From positions 124,001-188,000 of the forward strand of contig NC_092203.1 in NCBI RefSeq assembly GCF_043641665.1: DNA of 64,000 nt, in the 5' to 3' direction. Source of the DNA: Enoplosus armatus. Its lineage: Eukaryota > Chordata > Actinopteri > Centrarchiformes > Enoplosidae. The position numbers and the translations under genes were made by a program. Positions 57,671-64,000 of the stretch are shown here, piece by piece. The notes under the pieces are model-generated. The model was not told the DNA's origin and ran no database searches. It was given only the letters and a program-made list of their open reading frames with translations. Position 1 is the first letter of the stretch; each line of letters starts with the position of its first letter.

Positions 57671-60604
57671 TTGTCTCACCTCTGTGACACATGTCACATT
57701 ATAAGAGTCATTGAAATGAGTCATTTGTGAGTTTTGTCTAAAATAATGTGTTATTGTTTATTAATTAAAAATGGACAACGGATACAAAGTCTACTTTTTT
57801 TATTGTTATGACTGTATTAGAAATGATAATATTATTGTTGTAGTAGTAGTATATTTAGTAGAAGTTACAGTTGTAGTATTTGTGTGCATTATTTTCTCAT
57901 TGTTTTTATCTGTTTGTGTCTGTAAAGAACCTTGTTTTTTGTTCTGTACACAAAGTACATATAATAATACATAATGGCAAAGGTTATGCATTATTATTAT
58001 TATAATTAGCATAGCTATACAATCTAGCTTGTACAAATAATACAAACATTTCTATTGTTGTTATTAGCTATCTTAATTTTATTTGTCATTTATAATGTAA
58101 ATATATAATATATATAATAAATCTGTGTTGCATTATTTTCTTATTCATAAATAATTTCGTCTTAGCATTATTAGCATTGTTGTTGACAACTTGGTCATCC
58201 TATCAAGGAGAGCCCCTTGTCCCCTTAAGAAGCTTGAATGCTGTTACAAACATCTTATTCCACGTTGTCTGGCAAAATCCAAAATTATTACTGTATTTTA
58301 CCTTTTATATTGTTATATAGTGCAAACAGTAATCATATCATATATGTATCCACAAACAAAACAACAACATTGGAATGACGGTGCAGAAATGATATTCAAA
58401 CTAAATCACTAAAGGTAAAAACAACAATAATACTGTTGACCCAGCATGCCTGATCCTGCTGACCCATTCTGGAGCCCCCGACCCTGCTTCACTGCCAGTG
58501 GCCGGAAGTGCTGCTAGCAACCCCCATACTTTTTTTATTATTATTATTGTTATTATTGTTAGTGGTGTTAGTGGTAATACTATAGTGCCTACAAGCATGA
58601 TTTGTGACATGACAAATAGTTTAGAAGCCAATCCTTGAAGCGTCCAGTGCACACACACTGAGGCTGGACTTTACAGTGAAGCAGGAAACACCTGCTGTCC
58701 AGCAGCAAAATTTCTGTTTATACATTCTGGATTTTTAATGACGGAGGAGGACTAGATTTCATTTCAAGATAATAACTTTTTTTTGTGAAAAGGACATATC
58801 AGATAGAAATTATTATTCAAAGTATAGCAATGTTTAGAGGGGATCTTTCATTTTCTTGTATTTATTGTTTTGATTTCCTCATATTGTCCTGTCAATGTTC
58901 CATCTTTTGTCTTGCAATAGAAAGTTTTAAAATACAATTTAAAAAGACAAAGAAATGCTAAAAATGTCTATATTATTTATACACTAACTTTACTGAGTCA
59001 CATTTGTTGATGGACACCTCAACTTAATATTGTAATAAATACTGCATTTGCATCTTCACTAAAAAGAGCACTGTCCTTTACTGCCTTGTCAAATATTTAA
59101 TATTTGGTTGACGTTTAATGATAGCATATTACATTATTACATTTAATTAGCTGATGTTTTTCCACATTCCATTCCAGTCAGGAAGTGTATTTAGTCAATC
59201 GAGGACTATCACTAAATTTGAAGACGTTGGCGTGTTTTTCTAAATGATAAATATCTAATTTTGCTTCAGTTGATATCTTAGCTGGTTCTTTTTAATCTGC
59301 AAGCTGCGTCCGGTCTCAACACGCCGCATTGTTTCCATCCTTTCACTTGTACACTTTCAGAATAAAATGACAGGAAAAAGACATGGTCGAAAGAAGAAAA
59401 GAAGACTAGAAAGAGCTAATATTATTATTATTATTTTGTTTATTAAGATACAGGTCTGGTCCACAAGGATAGTTTCACTGACTTCATGTTTATTGTTTAG
59501 TTGATCAATACTACATCTTAAACACGAGAGTGTAATGAGACATTTTCATTACATTCAAATTATGTATTATTATGTATTATTATTATTATTATTATAACAC
59601 ATTTTGTTCCCATGCTGGTTTATTGTTTCAAGGAGTTTCATACATATCCAAAAAAAAATTCCTATCGATTCCTATAAACGTTTAACATCCTATTACACTT
59701 TGCCACCTGAGTAGGAAACGCATGTAGATTTTTGATTAATGTAATTAATCACAATGAAAATGTTAAGGTTGTATTTTCCAAAGACTTAAAAGGCAAAACT
59801 TTTTTTCTTACCTGAAGATTATAAAATCCAGTTGGAGCCCATAATTCTTTTCATTTCTTGGCATGTAAATGGTCATTAAAAATGTATGTTTAAAGGATGG
59901 AACAATCCAGATATCAGTGAAATAACTGTATTGTTAGAACCCTTATCCTCATCATCGCAAATACGTCCATTGCAGCAGCAAAACCATGTTGTTTTTATTT
60001 TCATTTAGTTGTTTTATTTTTTATTGAAATCCCAATCAATTGTGTAAGTGAAACCATCTTAGGGTTCTGAACTAAATTTACATTCATTTCAGGTTTTAGA
60101 GGCTCCGGAAGAAAAGCAAGACTTTATTTTGAAATACAAAAAAATACTTTTTACAGTTTGTGCACCCTAGTGTATTCAAGAATGAATTCATTAATACATA
60201 GACTAAAATTTAAACGCAGGTCGAGGTGGACCCCCATGTAATGTGCATCAAGCTGCTTCAAGGATTCCGACTATGTTCTCTGCACCGCTGCAGCTGTACT
60301 GAGGTCATCTATAGTGAAAGACTGCCATCTAAAGGTGACTGATTAAAAATACTGTGGAGGAGGCTTCTGTCTGTTTTTGAACACAGACACCATAGAAAAA
60401 GAATTATGTGCTCTGGTATTGTTTTACCTTCATGCTCACAGTTTGTAGAATGTAGTTAAGGGAGGTAGAAGGTATTGGCCTCAGGGAACTGGACTGGATT
60501 CTGTCCTATATTTTTCTCTTAGTGGCTCCCTGCTGTTGAAAATGAAATGAAAATGAAATGTTTTTATCTGAATGTTGTTTTTATTCCACTTGCGTGTTGT
60601 CACG
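57671..60604. other. AT-rich DNA with TTA repeats, no gene
   Basis: TTA/ATT trinucleotide runs lie at about 58533-58560, 59420-59440 and 59565-59597. A GC-richer patch at 58435-58525 (ATGCCTGATCCTGCTGACCC) has no recognised origin. No gene is recognised in nearly 3 kb. Confidence 0.5.
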
Positions 60605-60918
60605 GCCAAAGTTTTGCACTGATCCCCCCCCCCCAACACAAACACAGGTTATACGTTATACCGCCCCTGTCCCCCCTGCGTTACATTAATGCACACACCC
60701 CCTACTGGACACTTTATCTGGACACTTTATTTTGGTCACTGCACTGTTTGCTATTTATCTTATCTTATTCTTTTACCTTTATATTTTACATGCTTGTTGT
60801 CTGTCAGATTATATGTTATATGTTAAAAATGTAGCACCATCAGACCATGGCAAATTCCTTGTAATGTATGTTACTTGGCAATAAACAGTTTCTGATTCTG
60901 ATTTTGATTCTGATTGTG
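60605..60918 (+). mobile_element. Rex1-like LINE 3' UTR and tail
   Basis: It contains CTACTGGACACTTTATCTGG, ATTTTGGTCACTGCACTGTT and CAAATTCCTTGTAATGTATG, then TTACTTGGCAATAAACAGTT and GATTCT tail repeats. This is a typical 3' end of a Rex1-like or related fish LINE; no ORF remains. Confidence 0.6.
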
Positions 60919-61849
60919 TTGACATGTTTACCTGTATTGCTGTTAGACCATATGTATCCCTTTAATTTTAATCACTTGGTTAGCTTTTAATGTATTTGGT
61001 GTGTGCTTTTAAACATTTGGACTCTGCATGGATAAATTCAGGTATTGGCCAAGGGTGACCGTGATACAACAGCTAAAATCCTTGCTGCACTTTCACAGCA
61101 CTCGCACACAGAACATCTCTGCTAGCGTGAGCAATATTGTAGCCTGCCAGGAGAAAACCATGTTTGGAAGGCGCGCGTGACTGTTATCCCCAAGCACGCA
61201 TCTACTTTCATTGCTATTCTGCTGACAAAAACCTGCTCGCTCCCAAGTGTTTTTTCTTTTTGGCAGTAAGTGGGTGGAACATACCTCCTGCCCGATTGGT
61301 ACTGCACATGTGCAACTCTCAACAGAGGTGAGAAGGAAGCGAGATGGCTCATTTGTTAGCTACTTTGGCATCATCAGCTCCGGAATAAAAAATGTGTTTA
61401 ATTCAGGACCTGTGGGCGTGGATCTCATTTGGCAGATTTTGGCAGTGATTTGCTGTCACACAGAGGTGCAGACTGGGCAGGTTGGCTGACAATTTGGCTG
61501 ACAGCTGGGAATCAGGGGCTGAGACTTGGGCTGGTAGCTGGAAATCTGGGGCTAGGGCTGAAGCTTAGGTGCAGAGAAAGCTGGAGTGACAGACTAGGGA
61601 GAAACAAGATGAGAAGTGCGAGGATACAACTTCCACCTGTTAAATGCCACCATATGGCCAAATTTAGTATCAGTCCTCCAAAAGATGATGAGGGCCTTCG
61701 AGAAGTCTGGGTCCTTAATAAAACATCCTTCATCACTCCAAAGTTGTGCCAGGAGAGAGGCAGGCAAGGTGAGTGTCTGTTGACTCCATGTTCAGCCAGA
61801 TTGTTCTGTCATGGTGTAGCAAGGTTGAGCCAAGAACAGGACACAGAGG
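60919..61849. other. No gene; degenerate GGCTG repeats
   Basis: At 61455-61600 short phrases recur (GGTTGGCTGAC, TTGGCTGACAGCTGG, GGGCTGAGACTTGG, GGGCTGGTAGCTGG, GGGCTAGGGCTG). They look like a decayed minisatellite. No gene recognised. Confidence 0.45.
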
Positions 61850-62260
61850 TAAGATGAAGTTATAAAGGTTTATTATGGGGTACCGGGGGAATGGAGAGGA
61901 GATGATGGTTGGCTGAGGCCGAGGACAGGTCGGTGATGGTGGACAGGAACGAAGACAAGAGTGTGAGCATGGCTGGCTGGAGAGGTGCAGGGATTGCAGG
62001 CAGGCAAGGGGGCAGGTAAGCAAGCAAGCCAGATGTGAGGCTGAGACACAAGGGAAAAAACAGATAATAACTAACTTGAAAAAACACGAGGAGCAGGTTT
62101 CAGAATAACTTGCCTGAGGCATGTACTACCACAGTAGTAAGGTACAATCTGGCAAAAACTGGGTGGAGAAACGGGGATGAAATGCCACAAGGTTGATGAG
62201 CTGGTTGAAGGGAAACAGCCTCAAATATGTTGACCATACTGGAATGACGAATGAAAGCCC
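61850..62260. repeat. Possible dispersed GGCAGG-rich repeat
   Basis: GTTATAAAGGTTTATTATGG, GGACAGGTCGGTGATGG, GCAGGCAGGCAAGGGGGCAG and ACAATCTGGCAAAAACTGGG match the general look of a widespread fish repeat of unknown class. There is no second copy in the window. Confidence 0.35.
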
Positions 62261-62829
62261 TGTTTGCTCATGCTGACCTTTCCTTTCTTTCTCTGTCTGG
62301 AGGAAGCATAGAGTTGGAAGCAGGTGACATGTCTCAAATGAATGAACCAAACTAATCATCAGAAGTACAATGTAATGTAACGTTCAGAGATCATAATCCC
62401 GAGATTTGATGAGAAATATTGAAACATTGTGTGTTTTTGTGTATGTGACAAATCAGATTTGAACGGCAGCAGCTAAATACAGATTATTTAATGTACACAT
62501 TTGCTATCTTAATGTAAAGAATAGCTGATTTACAGTTAATGGGCTAAAACATGAAGAACCACTGGTATGGTCTTGTCATTGTATGCTATGCATTTAGTGA
62601 TTTAGTGAAGTGTTGGTTCACCCAAATTGCTGAATATTATTTCACACGTTCTTATTTTCCTTTTGTGGTATGAATATTGTTTTGGTTTGATGTGTTCAGG
62701 TTTTGACATATATGTTTGACATTTATGCCTCCAGCTCAATACACTTAGGTACATAATACAAATAGGTATATATATATAAAATCTTGTCCACTCTGGATAA
62801 ACTTCAGACATCAAAATTAGCAATTTTTC
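62261..62829. other. No gene seen
   Basis: No recognised feature; a short (TA)n run is at 62769-62780. Confidence 0.4.
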
Positions 62830-63469
62830 ATTGGAAATAGTTTCTGTACAAGCTCAGGAAGTTCAATCCGCCTCAGCAGCTGCCGATCCAGTTCTACACT
62901 ACAACAATCCAGTCTGTTCACTGTACTGTCTGGTTTGGATCAGTCACCAAACAGGACAGGAACTGACTACAACAGACAGTCAGAACTCTGAAAAACAGGC
63001 AGGAAACATCACAGCAGACCCATCACACCACGGGCACAAACTTCTCCCCTCTGGTAGGCGCTACAGAGCACTGTACGCCAAAACAACCAGAAGCAAGAAC
63101 AGTTTCTCCCCACAGGCTATCAGTCTGATGAACTGTTAACATCCGTCATACAGTGTCAGAAAACCATCCTTGTGCAATAACCCTGTAACACTAAACATCT
63201 GCTTACTGTACAAATTACATTTTATTGTTTTTGTTTTAAAACATATACGTCTCATCAATGTCAAATATAAATCTAAGCATGCTGTATATACTGTATAGAG
63301 ACATGTACATAGCCTACATCATGTATATAAAGCAGCCTGTTACATTATCATTTCATATTTATTCCAGCACTCTGCACTGTTGCATTTTTGTATTATTGTT
63401 TTCAGAAACAGTTTGACTTGTATATGGATACATTGTATGTTGTTGTTCATTGTTGCTTTTGTATATGTG
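62830..63469 (+). mobile_element. LINE C-terminus and 3' UTR, split by Tc1
   Basis: The plus-strand frame 62831-63139 ends with DPSHHGHKLLPSGRRYRALY, AKTTRSKNSFSPQAISLMN and a stop. This is the C-terminal box of fish LINEs of the Rex1/CR1 kind (LLPSGRRYR, R-x-K-N-S-F-x-P-Q-A). Before it, another frame reads CTVWFGSVTKQDRN. A 3' UTR follows up to 63469, where a Tc1-like element begins, so the tail is displaced beyond the window. Confidence 0.7.
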
Positions 63470-63484
63470 TACAGTGCATCCGGA

Positions 63485-63683
63485 AAGTATTCACAGCGCT
63501 TCACTTTTTCCACATTTTGTTATGTTGCAGCCTTATACCAAAATGGATTAAATTCATTTTTTTCCTCAAAATTCTACACACAACACCTCATAATGACAAC
63601 GTGAAAAAAGTTTATTTGAGATTTTTGCAAATTTATTAAAAATAAAAAACCTGAGAAATCACATGTACATAAGTATTCACAGC
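63485..63683. repeat. Paired direct repeats in the Tc1 terminus
   Basis: AAGTATTCACAGC occurs at 63485-63497 and again at 63671-63683, 186 bp apart, in the same direction. This is the IR/DR layout of fish Tc1 elements, in which the outer and inner copies are transposase-binding sites. The inner copy ends 7 bp before the transposase stop codon. Confidence 0.8.
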
Positions 63684-63689
63684 CTTTGC

Positions 63690-64000
63690 TCAATACTTTG
63701 TTGATGCACCTTTGGCAGCAATTACAGCCTCAAGTCTTTTTGAATATGATGCCACAAGCTTGGCACACCTATCTTTGGGCAGTTTCACCCATTCCTCTTT
63801 GCAGCACCTCTCAAGCTCCATCAGGTTGGATGGGAAGCGTCAGTGCACAGCCATTTTCAGATCTCTCCAGAGATGTTCAATCGGATTCAAGTCTGGGCTC
63901 TGGCTGGGCCACTCAAGGACATTCACAGAGTTGTCCTGAAGCCACTCCTTTGATATCTTGGCTGTGTGCTTAGGGTCGTTGTCCTGCTGAAAGATAAACC
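63690..64000 (-). pseudogene. Tc1 transposase C-terminal part, one stop
   Basis: From the window edge the minus-strand frame reads [19 protein letters not shown], then [19 protein letters not shown], a TGA at 63840-63842, and RFPSNLMELERCCKEEWVKL to a final TGA at 63690-63692. The D of QDND and the E of NPIE (codon 63876-63878) are separated by 34 residues, as in DD34E enzymes. The internal TGA replaces an expected CGA arginine, the usual CpG decay. Otherwise the frame is unbroken for about 103 codons. The N-terminal DNA-binding part is outside the window. Confidence 0.92.

Larger units (their letters stand above)
63472..64000 (-). mobile_element. Tc1-like DNA transposon (right end cut by window)
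   Basis: Starts right after TA (63470-63471) with CAGTGCATCCGGAAAGTATT, the terminus of a well-known fish Tc1 family. An AT-rich terminal repeat region runs to about 63690, followed by the reverse-oriented transposase gene. Tc1 elements move by cut and paste into TA sites using a DD34E enzyme. The far end lies outside the window. Confidence 0.92.

Overview
The window looks like nuclear DNA of a ray-finned fish, most likely a percomorph teleost. The reasons are the density of (AC)n, (CT)n and (GA)n microsatellites, the repeat types (L2 LINEs ending in TTGAA repeats, Rex1-like LINEs ending in GATTCT repeats, a tRNA-derived SINE, Tc1, hAT and piggyBac remains), and the absence of any bacterial-style gene layout. 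I found no host protein-coding gene, no tRNA or rRNA gene and no CRISPR array. Nearly every stretch that recalls a protein is a broken transposon reading frame. The species cannot be named from this.

Layout. 1-6.5 kb: a piggyBac transposase remnant, a BED-finger hAT transposase remnant, a long but damaged L2 LINE (minus strand) and the 3' end of another LINE. 6.5-19 kb: mostly unannotatable DNA with microsatellites, two SINE copies, a second L2 tail, a hAT C-terminal fragment and a poly-C/GA block. 19.6-26.6 kb: a Rex1-like LINE, a long pyrimidine-rich stretch, a LINE carrying ORF1 plus an endonuclease fragment, a modular dispersed repeat, and two more LINE 3' ends. 28.6-30.3 kb: a possible orphan exon, a hAT 5' end and a LINE ORF2 C-terminus broken by one stop. 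32.9-43.1 kb: SINEs, dispersed repeats, purine-rich DNA, a scrambled LINE and LINE tails. 45.6-50.3 kb: a 28/32-bp minisatellite, an intact non-autonomous hAT element with a perfect 8-bp target duplication, a SINE, the third L2 copy, another LINE 3' end and a long hairpin. 51.8-57.7 kb: a SINE, a repeat, a local duplication and a scrambled L2-like LINE. 60.6-64 kb: a Rex1-like tail, a LINE C-terminus, and a Tc1-like element inserted in that LINE and running off the window.

These pieces do not form a pathway; they record repeated insertion and decay. The best-defined items are the hAT element at 45855-46203, the Tc1 end at 63472-64000 with its paired direct repeats, the six-copy SINE family whose 3' end resembles the L2 tail, and the 35-bp-arm hairpin at 50217-50308. 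I see no convincing new multi-gene system. All homology calls come from reading translated frames and from memory of the families; no database search was run.
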